DNA from: Serratia marcescens
Lineage (GTDB): Bacteria; Pseudomonadota; Gammaproteobacteria; Enterobacterales; Enterobacteriaceae
NCBI GenBank assembly: GCA_015548865.1
Contig: JADMXW010000011.1
Coordinates: 92,371 to 156,370 of the forward strand
Length of the DNA: 64,000 bases
Direction: 5' to 3'
Part shown: positions 1 through 10,465 of the stretch, in pieces
Numbering within the stretch: position 1 is the first letter of the stretch
How the letters are laid out: each line of letters begins with the position of its first letter
Translations under genes and position numbers: made by a program
The notes under the pieces: generated by a model
Database searches by the model: none
What the model was told of the DNA's origin: nothing
Seen by the model: the letters and a program-made list of their open reading frames with translations, nothing else

Positions 1-635
1 TGCTGTTTGCGTTTGTGCCAGTACCGTTTTCTGCCGTTATGGTGGAGCGACAAGTCAGCGCTTGGTTGGGTGGTGACTTTTCTTACGTTGCGCGCTCGAG
101 CTGGGTACCGATGGATGAAATTGCACCTGTTATGGCACTGGCGGTGATTGCCGCAGAAGATCAAAAATTCCCCGAGCATGCTGGGTTTGATGTGGCAGCC
201 ATCAGGGCGGCGCTGGCACACAATGAGCGCGATGGTGCACGCGTGCGCGGTGGCTCGACGCTCACGCAGCAAACGGTGAAAAACCTCTTCCTATGGGATG
301 GTCGAAGCTGGTTGCGCAAGGGACTGGAAGCGGGTATTACGGTGGGGGTCGAGCTGGTTTGGACCAAGCGGCGTATTTTGACGGTCTATCTGAATATTGT
401 TGAGTTTGGTCCGGGTGTTTTCGGTGTGCAGCAGGCGGCGAAGCATTTTTTCAACAAACCCGCCAGCCGCTTGACGGCCAGTGAAGCGGCGCTACTGGCG
501 GCGGTATTGCCGAATCCGATCCGTTTTCGGGTCAGTGCGCCTTCACGCTATGTGAGTCAACGCCAACAGTGGATCTTGCGTCAAATGTCCCAGATAGGGG
601 GCGAAGAGTTTCTGCGGACTAACGGACTGCGTTGA
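1..635 (+). CDS. mtgA: Monofunctional peptidoglycan glycosyltransferase, 5' end cut by window edge
   Basis: Polymerises lipid II into glycan strands on the periplasmic face of the inner membrane; a GT51 enzyme without a transpeptidase domain. The reading frame is open from base 3, so the true start lies upstream and the N-terminal cytoplasmic tail plus part of the membrane anchor (LFAFVPVPF) are off the window. The GT51 motif [10 protein letters not shown] contains the presumed catalytic Glu, followed by [16 protein letters not shown] and [15 protein letters not shown], all canonical. The C-terminus is complete. The family is about 240 residues, so roughly 30 residues are missing. High confidence. 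Confidence 0.95.
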   Translation, partial: LFAFVPVPFSAVMVERQVSAWLGGDFSYVARSSWVPMDEIAPVMALAVIAAEDQKFPEHAGFDVAAIRAALAHNERDGARVRGGSTLTQQTVKNLFLWDGRSWLRKGLEAGITVGVELVWTKRRILTVYLNIVEFGPGVFGVQQAAKHFFNKPASRLTASEAALLAAVLPNPIRFRVSAPSRYVSQRQQWILRQMSQIGGEEFLRTNGLR

Positions 636-683
636 GGGATAACTTGCCGTTTATAAGTCTGACTATCGTTGAAAGGGGAAGTT

Positions 684-2009
684 ATGCAAGTGGGGATGTT
701 TAACAGGCTGGCTAGCGTATGTGCGCTGATGTTGTGGGCCATTGGCGGTGTCGTGATGCAGGCGCAGGCGCAAGTACAAGTGCAGGAACGTAGCAGTGAT
801 CCTTACGCCTTTCTCCAACAGTCGGTTCTGGTGGCGGTCAAGCAGCAGTTGCAGCAGGGAGCGGAGAAGCCTCAAACGCGACTCGCTTACACCGAGCTGA
901 TCGCTCAGGCCGAGAAAGCCCTCGATAAACCGAATCCAAGTGTGACGGAAAAGGGAATGATGCCACCCAGTGGCTCTAAACACGATTATATGAGCCTCAG
1001 TGTCTACTGGTGGCCCGATAGCAGCAAATCTAATGGATTACCTTGGGTGCGCCGTGACGGCGTTATAAACCCGGTCAGCAAGAGTGATGACATTGATGGT
1101 GTCCGGCTGGAGGATTTTACCGAGCAGGTGTATGTACTGACGTTGGCCTGGTACTTCTCCGATAACGCTGCTTATGCAGATAAGGCTGTTTCACTGATTC
1201 GCACCTGGTTTCTCAACCCTGAAACCCGCATGAACCCCAATCTTGATTTTGCCCAGGGTGTGCCAGGCATTGCGCCAGGACGTGGTGCTGGCGTGCTTGA
1301 TGGACGTTATTTCTCCACGCGTATTGTGGATTCGCTGATCATGCTGCGCGATTACAAGGGATGGAAAAAAGAGGATGACGAACAGATGCGTGAGTGGATG
1401 ACGTCGTATCTGAACTGGTTGCAAACCAGCAAGCTGGCGAAACGGGAGTCGGAAGCGAAAAACAACCACGGTAGCTGGTATGCGGCTCAGGTGGCCGGTA
1501 TTGCCTGGTATCTCGACAAAAAAGATATCGTGTCTGCGATGGCGGCGCTGCAACGTACCAAGCTGAACCACCAGATCCAAGATGACGGCGCGCAGCCAGA
1601 AGAACTGTCTCGTACCCGTTCTTTTCACTACAGCTATTTCAACCTGCAAGCCATTACCAATATGGCGATATTGGCGGATAAAGTAGGGGAAGATCTGTGG
1701 CGCTATCGCACACCGCAGGGGAGCGGTATCGCCAATGCCTTTAATTTCCTGGCACCGTATTTGGACAAGGATAATCGCTGGCCTTACAAATCGTTCGATC
1801 AGAAAAACGCCCGTTTAATTCCCTTGATGCTCAAAGTCGATGAGGCTAAAGGGAATACGCGTTACCGCAACCGTATTGAAAAGGCAGGTTTTGCCACGTT
1901 TCTGTCTGGCATGTCTGGGGACAAACAGGATGTTGGTGGAGAGATAGGCCAGGAGACGCGACGTGATGTTTGGTTACTCTCTTCGCTTGCGAGTGCGCCT
2001 GGCGTGTAA
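684..2009 (+). CDS. Exported alginate-lyase-family polysaccharide lyase
   Basis: A predicted secreted enzyme of about 441 residues. The N-terminus is a signal peptide with a hydrophobic stretch ending near AQAQ. ATG at 684 is chosen because AAAGGGG lies just upstream; a TTG at 669 is possible but has no ribosome site. The body resembles the alpha/alpha-toroid alginate lyase domain: NNHGSWY near residues 260-266 is the usual catalytic Asn/His motif, and SFHYSYFNL near 310-320 supplies a conserved His and Tyr. These are hallmarks of PL5/PL38-type uronan lyases, so beta-elimination of a glucuronan- or alginate-like polymer is the likely reaction. Substrate unproven. It is flanked by mtgA and, convergently, dolP, so no operon partner helps. 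Confidence 0.8.
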   Translation: MQVGMFNRLASVCALMLWAIGGVVMQAQAQVQVQERSSDPYAFLQQSVLVAVKQQLQQGAEKPQTRLAYTELIAQAEKALDKPNPSVTEKGMMPPSGSKHDYMSLSVYWWPDSSKSNGLPWVRRDGVINPVSKSDDIDGVRLEDFTEQVYVLTLAWYFSDNAAYADKAVSLIRTWFLNPETRMNPNLDFAQGVPGIAPGRGAGVLDGRYFSTRIVDSLIMLRDYKGWKKEDDEQMREWMTSYLNWLQTSKLAKRESEAKNNHGSWYAAQVAGIAWYLDKKDIVSAMAALQRTKLNHQIQDDGAQPEELSRTRSFHYSYFNLQAITNMAILADKVGEDLWRYRTPQGSGIANAFNFLAPYLDKDNRWPYKSFDQKNARLIPLMLKVDEAKGNTRYRNRIEKAGFATFLSGMSGDKQDVGGEIGQETRRDVWLLSSLASAPGV

Positions 2010-2027
2010 GCAGGATGTTGGGAAATG

Positions 2028-2054
2028 AAAAAGGGTGCTGAGGCACCCTTTTTT
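2028..2054. terminator. Bidirectional rho-independent terminator
   Basis: AAAAAGGGTGC, loop TGAG, GCACCCTTTTT, with T runs on both strands. It separates the convergent lyase gene and dolP. Confidence 0.85.
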
Positions 2055-2069
2055 TGCTGCAAAATGCGG

Positions 2070-2642
2070 TTATTCCAAAAGGGTGAAAGCAGTGGTGACG
2101 TGTTTAACGCCACTCACTTTACTGGCAATCTCAGCAGCAGAACGTCCTTCGCGTTGGGTTACCAGACCCAGTAGGAAGACTTCACCGTTCTCGGTCGTCA
2201 CCTTCACATTGGATGATTTCACTGTGTCTGTAGCAAGTAACTGAGAGCGAACTTTGGTGGTGATCCAGGTATCCATAGACGCGGTGCCCATTGAGACAGG
2301 CGTGCCTTTACGGATCTCGTTATAGACTTCTGTCGCGCCATCCACGCCCATGGCGATCTGTTTCGCACGGCTAGCCAGATCGGTGGTTGGTGCCTGCCCT
2401 GTCAGTAACACCTTGCCCTGATACGCTGTGGCAACGATGCGCGCCTCCTTGGACAACTGCTGATCTTTGCTAATGGCGTTGGAAACGCGTACTTCCAATG
2501 TGCCATCATCCACTTGCGTGCCTACCGTTCGGGGGTCGGTCGCAGTTTTGGTTGCAACGGCACCACCAACGGCAGCGACGCCAATACAACCTTGCAGCAA
2601 CAGGGCGACAGACAGCACGGCAAATGCAGAACAAATCCTCAT
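2070..2642 (-). CDS. dolP: Dual-BON outer-membrane lipoprotein DolP (YraP)
   Basis: Division- and outer-membrane-stress-associated lipoprotein that binds anionic phospholipid and helps outer membrane integrity. The 190-residue product starts with a lipoprotein signal ending in LLLQGC, so Cys19 would be lipidated. Two BON domains follow, about residues 46-115 and 124-190, each with the typical pattern of small hydrophobic strands and glycines (GKVLLTGQAP and GEVFLLGLVT). Last gene of the lpoA-yraN-diaA-dolP run, 11 bp after diaA, as in E. coli. In E. coli the gene is in the sigma-E stress regulon; I did not identify that promoter here. Confidence 0.95.
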   Translation of the reverse strand: MRICSAFAVLSVALLLQGCIGVAAVGGAVATKTATDPRTVGTQVDDGTLEVRVSNAISKDQQLSKEARIVATAYQGKVLLTGQAPTTDLASRAKQIAMGVDGATEVYNEIRKGTPVSMGTASMDTWITTKVRSQLLATDTVKSSNVKVTTENGEVFLLGLVTQREGRSAAEIASKVSGVKHVTTAFTLLE

Positions 2643-2653
2643 GGGGGTGCTCC

Positions 2654-3244
2654 TTAATCGTTCTGGTGTGGAAAAAGGGAATTATCAATTAAATCGCACA
2701 GGCAATTAACCGTCAGCATGTGCATTTCCTGAACGCGGGCGCTGCGATGAGAAGGTATACGGATTTCAACATCCTGAGGGCCAAGCAGGCCGGCCAATTC
2801 TCCACCGTCGTACCCGGTCAGAGCGACAATCGTCATGTCACGCGTCACCGCGGCTTCCACCGCTTTCACGATATCGCGGCTGTTGCCTCGGGTAGAGATC
2901 GCCAGCAGAATGTCCCCCGCTTGCCCCAATGCACGCACCTGTTTCGCATACACTTCTTCATGCAGCCGATCGTTCGCTATCGCGGTTAAGACCACATTAT
3001 CCGCATTTAGTGCAATCGCCGGTAAACTGGGGCGCTCTGCTTCAAAGCGATTGATCATGCTGGCGGCAAAATGCTGTGCGTTAGCGGCGGAAGTCCCGTT
3101 ACCACAGCACAGGATTTTGTTACCGTTGAGTAATGAGTGCACCAGTGCCGTGGCTGCTCTGGCGATCGCATCGGGCAGGGCTTCCGCTGCGGCGATTTGT
3201 GTTTGAATACTTTCGGTGAAACAGACTTTTATTCTATCCAGCAC
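2654..3244 (-). CDS. diaA: DnaA initiator-associating protein DiaA
   Basis: SIS-domain protein that binds DnaA and promotes ordered initiation complexes at oriC. The 196-residue length equals the E. coli protein. The sugar-isomerase fold is visible as [20 protein letters not shown] near the N-terminus and [17 protein letters not shown] in the middle. It is a paralogue of GmhA, but the position between yraN and dolP identifies it as DiaA. Co-directional with its neighbours and probably co-transcribed. Confidence 0.95.
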   Translation of the reverse strand: MLDRIKVCFTESIQTQIAAAEALPDAIARAATALVHSLLNGNKILCCGNGTSAANAQHFAASMINRFEAERPSLPAIALNADNVVLTAIANDRLHEEVYAKQVRALGQAGDILLAISTRGNSRDIVKAVEAAVTRDMTIVALTGYDGGELAGLLGPQDVEIRIPSHRSARVQEMHMLTVNCLCDLIDNSLFPHQND

Positions 3245-3325
3245 GTTGCGTTAACCTATTTTCCAAGCGATCCATTGATCGAAAGCGATCTTTTCTCTGA
3301 CAATGACACCGTCCATATGCGGTGC

Positions 3326-3742
3326 TTATGCGCCAAAGGCGTTTGGCAACCAATCATAGTGTTCGCCGGTAATTGCCAGTATATCGAATCGGCAGCTTGC
3401 TGTGTCAAAACTCTGCTGCCGCTGCGCTAACCACAGTGCAGCGGCAACCAACAACCGCCGCTGCTTACGTGGCGTTACACTCTCTGCCGCCAAACCAAAT
3501 CGTGCATTTTTGCGGTAACGAACCTCGACAAAGACCCAGGTGTATCCATCCAGCATGATCAAATCAAGCTCACCGCCACGATAGTTCACGTTGGCGGCAA
3601 CGAACGTCAGCCCGGCGTGTTGTTCCAGATAGCGCCGGGCCTGTTGTTCGTAGTGTGAGCCTATTATCCGTCGATTCAGGGGACGGGCACCAACTGGCCC
3701 TGACGATATTGCAGCCAGGTTAATTGGCGATTGATAACGCAA
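3326..3742 (-). CDS. yraN: UPF0102 nuclease-fold protein YraN
   Basis: Small conserved protein of the PD-(D/E)XK-like UPF0102 family; exact role unknown. GGELDLIM and VFVEVRYR carry the Asp and Glu of the nuclease-like core, and the C-terminus ([10 protein letters not shown]) is typical. The ATG at 3742 gives 138 residues and overlaps the lpoA end by 67 bp; a shorter start is possible, since the family is about 115-131 residues. Translational coupling with lpoA is likely. Confidence 0.9.
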   Translation of the reverse strand: MRYQSPINLAAISSGPVGARPLNRRIIGSHYEQQARRYLEQHAGLTFVAANVNYRGGELDLIMLDGYTWVFVEVRYRKNARFGLAAESVTPRKQRRLLVAAALWLAQRQQSFDTASCRFDILAITGEHYDWLPNAFGA

Positions 3743-5661
3743 TCTGCGCTGGCTGTTAACGTTCCTGTCGCGCCAGTAATTTGCTGGCCAGATGCCTGAC
3801 GTAAATCGGCAAAGTGATTCGCCAACGCCCAGGCATCCATCCCCATGGCATAAAGGCGTACCAGTGAGTAGTCATTCTTGAACTGGCTAGCCACTTGTTG
3901 CATCAGCGCTGGATTGCTTCCTGCCAGCAAGGGAATCTCACTGAATTGGAGACCTTCCATTTCAAGACGGAAATCCGGTCCCAGTCCCGCCTGAAAACTA
4001 CGAGAGCTCGCGAATAAAGCCGGACGGGACTGCGAGGTGGTACGCATATCGATCATCGGTTTGATCAGCGCCAATTCATCCGGCGTTGCCAGAATGTAGA
4101 CGGCATCGACATTGCTGCTGCCGCTGGTACTGACCGTTGGCTCAATCTGTGTCGGGATGGTTAACCCACCGATAGTGGTTCCCGGCCGTGCTGCCGAGGA
4201 TATCACATTGACTGGCTGACCGTTCAGGCTCAACCCTGCACCGCTGTTAATGGCCTGTTTCAGCTCAGCCGTATTACCAAAGCGTTGTTGCAGCAACGTA
4301 TTACCCCCTTGGCTTTGCCAGGCCTGGGCAAATGCGTTAATCACGCGATCGCCCAATGCACCGCGCGGCACCAGCAGTAATGGCTGCTGTTTGCCCTGAC
4401 GATGAATAAATTGCGCAGCGTCACGCGCTTCATCTTCCGGCGAAAGGGCAAAAAAACACATATTCGGGGTGTTTTGTACATGTTCCGGCTGATTGAGCGC
4501 CAGAATATTGACGGCTGGTTGCTGATTAGCCAGTTGCTCAACGTCATTTTTCAACAGCGGTCCGACAATGAGTGATGCGCCATCCTTCTGTGCTTGCGCT
4601 ACCAGATTCGCTACAGGTTGCGACGTGGTGTCGTAGACTTTTACCGGCACGCTATTAGTGGTTTCCGGCATCGCTGCGGGGGCTACGCTGGCGGAGGTGG
4701 CATACGGGGCGCTGCTGATTGACGTTACCGCGCCGTTATCTGTTGCCGCGGAGGCGCTATCGGCCGGAGCGGTGTACGTCATGCTGGCCTGACCGCTTTT
4801 CGCCGCGTTAAACCCTTGCTGGATGGCGTTAGCAAACACTTGGGCTTGGCCGTTGAGCGGCAACAGCAACGCGATGCCGCCGCCAATACCCCCGCCGGAA
4901 ACGGGCAGCGCAGTCTGACCTGAGGCCAGCGGTGTTGGCAGCGTTTGTGCCGCTGGGTGACGCGGATAGCGCGTTTGCCAGTCGCTGAGTGCGGCTTTCA
5001 ACTGATCGCTCGATTCACGATTGTTCTGATAAGTGGTGAGCAAATCTATCCACCCAGCCAGGATGTTTTCATTGGCGTTAATCAGAATACTGCTGGCGGC
5101 CTGTGGGGACATCTGTGTCAGAGCTACCCAAGTCTGATCGATATTCTTTTGATGCTCGTCACCTTTGAGCTGTGGCTCTTGGGCGATATAGGCACGCAGC
5201 AGATCAGCAGAAGGCTGTCCCTGATGGGCATTAATTTGCGCCTGGTAGTAACGTGCCTGTTGATCGGCCGAGAGGGCATTGACGTCAAGCCCTTGCAGGG
5301 CGCTGGCCGTGCCGGTGCTGTCATTGTTGGCAGCCGCGATTTCGGCTTTCAACAGTTGCTGCTCACGCTGCTGCGGTTGTGCCAACTGTGTGGGCAATGC
5401 GTTGAACTGCTCGGTTGCCTGAGAGAGCTTTCCTTCCTGAATAAGGGCACGAATCGCAAGTAATTGCCAGCCAGCCTTGTTATTATCTCGGCTTTGCTCC
5501 ATTTGTTGCAGGTAGTAGTAAGAGGAGGCTCCGGCCTGACCTTGAACATCGGGTGAAGGCGGTTGTGGCGCCTGGCCTGGACATCCCGCAAGAAGCAGCG
5601 CCGCGAATAAAACAGACGCGATACGCCCTGTTTGTGAACGGACGAAATGATTGGGAAGCAT
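3676..5661 (-). CDS. lpoA: Penicillin-binding protein activator LpoA
   Basis: Outer-membrane lipoprotein that reaches through the periplasm to stimulate the transpeptidase activity of PBP1A. The start at 5661 (MLPNHFVRS) is set by the lipoprotein signal ending LLLAGC; the frame is open 123 bp further upstream but that stretch is not signal-like. The product has about 662 residues, close to the E. coli length. A TPR-rich N-terminal domain (Gln/Ala-rich helices) is followed by a low-complexity Ala/Ser/Thr linker and a C-terminal periplasmic-binding-protein-like domain starting near [11 protein letters not shown]. Divergent from rsmI with a short promoter region. Confidence 0.95.
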   Translation of the reverse strand: MLPNHFVRSQTGRIASVLFAALLLAGCPGQAPQPPSPDVQGQAGASSYYYLQQMEQSRDNNKAGWQLLAIRALIQEGKLSQATEQFNALPTQLAQPQQREQQLLKAEIAAANNDSTGTASALQGLDVNALSADQQARYYQAQINAHQGQPSADLLRAYIAQEPQLKGDEHQKNIDQTWVALTQMSPQAASSILINANENILAGWIDLLTTYQNNRESSDQLKAALSDWQTRYPRHPAAQTLPTPLASGQTALPVSGGGIGGGIALLLPLNGQAQVFANAIQQGFNAAKSGQASMTYTAPADSASAATDNGAVTSISSAPYATSASVAPAAMPETTNSVPVKVYDTTSQPVANLVAQAQKDGASLIVGPLLKNDVEQLANQQPAVNILALNQPEHVQNTPNMCFFALSPEDEARDAAQFIHRQGKQQPLLLVPRGALGDRVINAFAQAWQSQGGNTLLQQRFGNTAELKQAINSGAGLSLNGQPVNVISSAARPGTTIGGLTIPTQIEPTVSTSGSSNVDAVYILATPDELALIKPMIDMRTTSQSRPALFASSRSFQAGLGPDFRLEMEGLQFSEIPLLAGSNPALMQQVASQFKNDYSLVRLYAMGMDAWALANHFADLRQASGQQITGATGTLTASADCVINRQLTWLQYRQGQLVPVP

Positions 5662-5723
5662 ACTGTATCCAGTGGTTTTTTTATAAAGATGCTCAATATT
5701 AAATCGGCAACCCGGATGAAACA

Positions 5724-6617
5724 ATGAATCATGAACAACAAGCAGACATTTCTGCATCCACGCTTTACATTGTGCCAACGCCAATTGGCAATCTGGGCGA
5801 TATCACAGAACGTGCGCTAAGCGTCCTGCGCGGGGTGGATGTGGTTGCCGCCGAGGATACTCGGCATACCGGCTTGTTATTACAACATTTTGCTATCAGT
5901 GCGCGGTTGTTCGCACTGCACGATCACAACGAGCAGCAAAAGGCAGAGCAACTGCTGGATAAGCTTCAACAAGGGCAATCCATTGCGTTGGTATCTGATG
6001 CTGGCACGCCGCTGATTAATGATCCCGGTTACCATCTGGTGCGCCGCTGTCGTGAAGCAGGGGTGCGAGTGGTGCCACTGCCGGGCCCATGTGCGGCGAT
6101 CACTGCGCTGTCGGCGGCAGGTATTGCCTCGGATCGTTTTTGTTACGAAGGATTTCTGCCCGCCAAAACCAAGGCGCGTCAAGACCGTTTATTACAACTG
6201 TCTGAAGAGACACGCACGCTTATTTTCTACGAATCCACCCACCGCTTAATTGATAGTCTGGTCGATGTCGCGGCGGTTCTGGGAGAATCACGCTATGTGG
6301 TGCTGGCGCGTGAACTGACCAAAACCTGGGAGTCAATTCAAGGGGCTCCTGTAGGGGAGTTGCTGGCCTGGGTGAAAGAGGATGAGAATCGTCGTAAGGG
6401 TGAGATGGTGCTGATTGTCGAAGGTTTTCAGCCAGATGAGAGTGCGTTATCGGCAGAAGCGCTGCGCACTCTGGAACTGTTGCGCGCTGAACTACCGCTG
6501 AAAAAGGCGGCGGCGCTGGCGGCGGAAATCCACGGCGTGAAAAAGAACGCACTGTATCGCTATGCGTTGGCGCAAAATGACGCGGATGACGACACAGAGG
6601 ATGACAACCAAGGCTAA
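5724..6617 (+). CDS. rsmI: 16S rRNA C1402 2'-O-ribose methyltransferase RsmI
   Basis: Methylates the ribose of C1402 in the decoding centre of 16S rRNA using S-adenosylmethionine. The tetrapyrrole-methylase fold is clear: [16 protein letters not shown] at the start, [30 protein letters not shown], and [11 protein letters not shown]. 297 residues, as expected, with a C-terminal helical region ([21 protein letters not shown]). Divergent from lpoA. It shares its fold, but little sequence, with the peptide methyltransferase homologue at 58837-59619. Confidence 0.97.
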   Translation: MNHEQQADISASTLYIVPTPIGNLGDITERALSVLRGVDVVAAEDTRHTGLLLQHFAISARLFALHDHNEQQKAEQLLDKLQQGQSIALVSDAGTPLINDPGYHLVRRCREAGVRVVPLPGPCAAITALSAAGIASDRFCYEGFLPAKTKARQDRLLQLSEETRTLIFYESTHRLIDSLVDVAAVLGESRYVVLARELTKTWESIQGAPVGELLAWVKEDENRRKGEMVLIVEGFQPDESALSAEALRTLELLRAELPLKKAAALAAEIHGVKKNALYRYALAQNDADDDTEDDNQG

Positions 6618-6636
6618 TTCGCCTATCATTCGCGCC

Positions 6637-7014
<378 letters not shown>

Positions 7015-7020
7015 CACAAC

Positions 7021-7045
7021 AAAACCCCGCTTCGGCGGGGTTTTT
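7021..7045 (+). terminator. rnpB terminator
   Basis: AACCCCGC, loop TTCG, GCGGGGTT followed by T residues; an ideal rho-independent terminator directly after rnpB. Confidence 0.93.
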
Positions 7046-7200
7046 GCATTTTAACCACCCTACACGTTACAGCAAACTGGCATACTTGGCTGGGAGCTTT
7101 TCTTTGTGTTTGTTGTACAAAATGCACGCTAAGATTAACCCGTTTGGCGATGGCAGGCAGCATTCGGCCAATAATCCCCCTATCTGTGCATGGAGGTACA

Positions 7201-7572
7201 ATGAGCGTAACTGTAGGCAGCATCACTTCAGGTATTCTAAAAAAGCTTGCTACCCAGGTTCCTTCAAACGGAAATTCGGTAGAGCAGAAAATTCAAAAAT
7301 TACAAAAACAGATCGTTAAGTTGACCAAAGCCCTGAAAGAGCTGACTGGGAAAGCCGCTGGGGCAGAATCAGATGAAGAGCGCAATATGTTGAAAAAACA
7401 AATAGAACTTATTCAACAGCAAATACAAGCTCTTTACGAGGAAATTTCTCGACTACAAAGGCAAGAAGCGGAGAAGAACAGCTCGGTTTCTACAGCGACA
7501 ACAACGCGTAAGGCTGATTCATCGCAAGATGGGACGAACAAACGCGGTCACAAGATTAATGTTTACGCTTAG
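7201..7572 (+). CDS. FlxA-like coiled-coil protein
   Basis: A 123-residue protein. ATG 7201 is preceded by GGAGG at good spacing; an upstream in-frame start at 7144 lacks one. Residues about 25-95 form a long coiled coil rich in Lys, Gln and Leu (KIQKLQKQIVKLTKALKEL, then MLKKQIELIQQQIQALYEEI), and the tail is Ser/Thr-rich and polar. This matches the FlxA-like family. E. coli flxA is a sigma-28 class gene, but no flagellar gene is visible here and I did not find a convincing sigma-28 promoter. Function unknown. Confidence 0.7.
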   Translation: MSVTVGSITSGILKKLATQVPSNGNSVEQKIQKLQKQIVKLTKALKELTGKAAGAESDEERNMLKKQIELIQQQIQALYEEISRLQRQEAEKNSSVSTATTTRKADSSQDGTNKRGHKINVYA

Positions 7573-7650
7573 TTTTTCCTCTTTCAGCACGCTAGGGATT
7601 GCGGGCCTTGAGCAAAAAAACCTGCTGAATAACGATACTCGGCATTTGTA

Positions 7651-7672
7651 TATCTCGTTTCTTAACGAGATA
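7651..7672. terminator. Perfect 9-bp hairpin after the FlxA-like gene
   Basis: TATCTCGTT, loop TCTT, AACGAGATA followed by AAAAATT. Perfect stem but a poor T tract on the + strand; possibly a weak terminator or a 3'-end RNA structure. Confidence 0.45.
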
Positions 7673-7841
7673 AAAATTAACCTTGAGGCAGGTCTTAGGG
7701 TCAGTTAACCTTTGCAATGACGAATTTCTCGTCTCGCCGGAGCGCAACCTGAAAATGAACAAACACGACTGATGAATTTGGCTCCTTACTTAACGCTAAT
7801 GCGTTATTAGGGAGGGTTATTGATTTCATTCAGGAGTGCTT

Positions 7842-9470
7842 ATGGCTCATTGCGCGCAATCCCCCTTTTTTATTTTGCATCACGTCACCTGTCAATTGGC
7901 AACAGGCTCAACACTTTTTGGCCCGTTAAATCTATCGCTTAACCTTTCGCTGTGCGGCTTGGTTGGGCGTAACGGCTGTGGGAAAACCCAATTATTACGT
8001 CTGCTGACGGGGCAGGGAACCCCGACTTTTGGGCATATTGAACGGTTTGGTTCTCTGGCTTATGTTGCTCAGCAGCATGCCGTTTCTCCATCGACGACGC
8101 TGGCGGAGTTGCTGGGTTACCAGGACCTTTTTATGGCCCGGCAGCGAATAGAGTCTGGCGACTATCAATTGGAAGATCTCGATCACCTTGACGGCTTTTG
8201 GGATTTGCAGGAGCGTCTTGAGATTGCTTTTGCCGAAGCCCGTTTACCCGCATTTGCTCCTGATAAACGTGCTGCTGAACTGAGCGGCGGTGAACGAGTA
8301 AGGGCATTGCTGTGTGCGGCGTTTATGGCTGATGCCGATTTTTTATTGCTTGATGAGCCAACCAATCACCTCGATCGACAGGCTCGGACATGGTTTTACG
8401 AGCAGCTTTCACAGCTGCGAGGTGGTGCGTTGGTCGCAACACACGATCGTGAGCTACTGGCTATGATGCCACGAATTTTGGAACTGACCTCAGCAGGGCT
8501 GCGCAGCTACGGTGGCAATTATGATGACTATCAGCGTCAGCGTCAGGCTGAGCAACAGGCGGCCCAAGCAGCATTGGAACATGCCACTATCGGTCGTCGG
8601 CGCACCCGTCTGCGTATGCAAAAAGAGCATGATGCCAGTCAGCGCAGGTCAGCACAGACCTTACGTACGGTTGATACACTGAATATCGCATCATTTGAGC
8701 GGGTGAAGTATAAAGGCGCGGCAAAAGCACGTTTAGGCACGCTGCGTAAGCAGCACAGTGAGCAAAACGATGCGCTTAATGCTGCTGTCAGTGAAGCGCG
8801 AGAAAGGGTAGAGGAAGATACTCCGATATTGTTCACACTGCCAGCAAGCCATATCGTACCCAACAAACAAGTGCTGGTGATGGAGAACCTCGTATTGCCT
8901 CACGTCGAGTATTTTCCTTTCAACTGGAGGATGGATGGCCCTATGCGGGTAGCGCTTCGCGGGCCGAACGGCTGTGGTAAATCGACTCTGCTTAAGCTGA
9001 TCGTGGGGGATGAAGCACCGCTCAGTGGTGACTGCCGAGTGTCAGTCACGACAGCTTATCTTGATCAACACCTATCACGGTTGGATCTCTCTTTATCAGT
9101 GCTGGCGCATCTGAATACCGAAAATATACTGCTAGAGGAGGGCGTACTGCGTAGCCGGCTGGCGCAATTGCAACTGGATGCGCATAAGGTTGTTCTGCCT
9201 CTGGCATTATTAAGCGGTGGCGAGCGTCTGAAAGCGGCACTGGCTTGCGTGCTTTGGCGCCGCGAACCGGCACAATTGCTGTTGCTGGACGAACCCACCA
9301 ACCATCTTGATCTGACTTCAACGCAGGCAATTGAGTTTGCGCTGTCCACGTTTCCGGGCGCAATTATTGTGGTATCGCATGATGAAGCGTTTCTTTCTGG
9401 ATTGAGGATTACACATAGCCTCGAATGGCGGGAAACAGGGTGGCATTGTGAAAGAGGATTGGGAATCTAA
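7842..9470 (+). CDS. ABC-F family ATPase (tandem ABC domains, no membrane part)
   Basis: Soluble protein of about 542 residues with two ATP-binding cassettes. First cassette: Walker A GRNGCGKT, signature ELSGGERVRA, Walker B FLLLDEPTNHLD. Second: GPNGCGKST, LLSGGERLKAAL, LLLLDEPTNHLD. Between them lies a charged helical linker (EQQAAQAALEHATIGRRRTR). This is the ABC-F layout, whose members act on the ribosome as translation factors or antibiotic-protection proteins. It is not clearly EttA, Uup, YbiT or YheS. ATG 7842 is chosen because AGGAG sits just upstream and overlaps an alternative GTG at 7836. Likely monocistronic. Confidence 0.85.
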   Translation: MAHCAQSPFFILHHVTCQLATGSTLFGPLNLSLNLSLCGLVGRNGCGKTQLLRLLTGQGTPTFGHIERFGSLAYVAQQHAVSPSTTLAELLGYQDLFMARQRIESGDYQLEDLDHLDGFWDLQERLEIAFAEARLPAFAPDKRAAELSGGERVRALLCAAFMADADFLLLDEPTNHLDRQARTWFYEQLSQLRGGALVATHDRELLAMMPRILELTSAGLRSYGGNYDDYQRQRQAEQQAAQAALEHATIGRRRTRLRMQKEHDASQRRSAQTLRTVDTLNIASFERVKYKGAAKARLGTLRKQHSEQNDALNAAVSEARERVEEDTPILFTLPASHIVPNKQVLVMENLVLPHVEYFPFNWRMDGPMRVALRGPNGCGKSTLLKLIVGDEAPLSGDCRVSVTTAYLDQHLSRLDLSLSVLAHLNTENILLEEGVLRSRLAQLQLDAHKVVLPLALLSGGERLKAALACVLWRREPAQLLLLDEPTNHLDLTSTQAIEFALSTFPGAIIVVSHDEAFLSGLRITHSLEWRETGWHCERGLGI

Positions 9471-9621
9471 GTGTAGGAATAGGGTTGGTGTTTATAGGTG
9501 ATGATTCAAATTTCTTGATGTTCTTCATCACTTGCCGGTGACTTTCTCCTGACGAAAAAGGGCGTAAAGTAATCCTATCGAGTGCACCGGCACATCAATA
9601 TGACTCACTAAGGATACTTCT

Positions 9622-10407
9622 ATGAACACTTCCCGGATGCCCGCACTGTTTCTCGGCCATGGTAGCCCGATGAACGTGTTGGAAGAGAATGAATATACCC
9701 GCGCATGGCGTCAGCTAGGGGAAACATTGCCGCGCCCCAAAGGTATTATCGCGGTGTCCGCTCACTGGTATACCCGTGGCACAGCGGTAACGGCGATGGA
9801 AAAACCGCGCACGATTCATGACTTTGGCGGATTCCCTCAGGCGCTGTTTGATACCCAGTATCCGGCACCGGGTTCGCCTGAACTGGCAGAGCGTATCCAA
9901 CAGGCACTGGCGCCGCTGCCAGTGATTGCTGACCACGAGCAGTGGGGCTTTGATCACGGGTCGTGGGGCGTGTTGATCAAAATGTATCCAGATGCGGATA
10001 TTCCCGTGGTGCAGTTGAGCGTGGACGGCACGCAACCCGCAGAGTACCACTACCAAGTGGGCACCAAACTGGCAGCACTGCGCGATGAGGGTTATATGAT
10101 CGTTGCCAGCGGTAACGTGGTGCATAACCTGCGGATGGTGAAATGGGACGGCGATGCCACGCCTTATGATTGGGCAGTCTCCTTCAATCAGTTTGTTAAG
10201 GATAATCTGAACTACCAAGGAGATAACCATCCGTTGGTGGACTTTATGCAACATAAAGGGGCCGCATTATCGAACCCGACTCCTGACCACTTTTTACCAC
10301 TGTTGTATGTGCTGGGGAGTTGGGATGGTCAAGAGCCAATCACTGTGCCCGTTGATGGCATTGTGATGGGAGCCTTGAGTATGTTGTCAGTGCAAGTCGG
10401 TCGTTAA
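9622..10407 (+). CDS. ygiD: 4,5-DOPA-extradiol-dioxygenase-like protein YgiD
   Basis: Member of the LigB-type extradiol ring-cleavage dioxygenase family; the E. coli homologue converts L-DOPA to betalamic-acid precursors in vitro. The 261-residue protein shows the expected metal-ligand histidines: LFLGHGSPMN near residue 13, AVSAHWYTRG, and WGFDHGSWGV, with SGNVVHNLR later. Physiological substrate unknown; plant phenolics are plausible given the likely niche. Followed by a strong bidirectional terminator. Confidence 0.93.
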   Translation: MNTSRMPALFLGHGSPMNVLEENEYTRAWRQLGETLPRPKGIIAVSAHWYTRGTAVTAMEKPRTIHDFGGFPQALFDTQYPAPGSPELAERIQQALAPLPVIADHEQWGFDHGSWGVLIKMYPDADIPVVQLSVDGTQPAEYHYQVGTKLAALRDEGYMIVASGNVVHNLRMVKWDGDATPYDWAVSFNQFVKDNLNYQGDNHPLVDFMQHKGAALSNPTPDHFLPLLYVLGSWDGQEPITVPVDGIVMGALSMLSVQVGR

Positions 10408-10419
10408 TTATGTGAGAAT

Positions 10420-10450
10420 GCCAAGCCCGTGCCCTGAGCGCGGGCTTGGT
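10420..10450. terminator. Bidirectional terminator
   Basis: CCAAGCCCG...CGGGCTTGG, stem about 12 bp including a T-G pair, between the convergent ygiD and Sel1-repeat genes. Confidence 0.8.
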
Positions 10451-10465
10451 TTATTTAAGACAAAA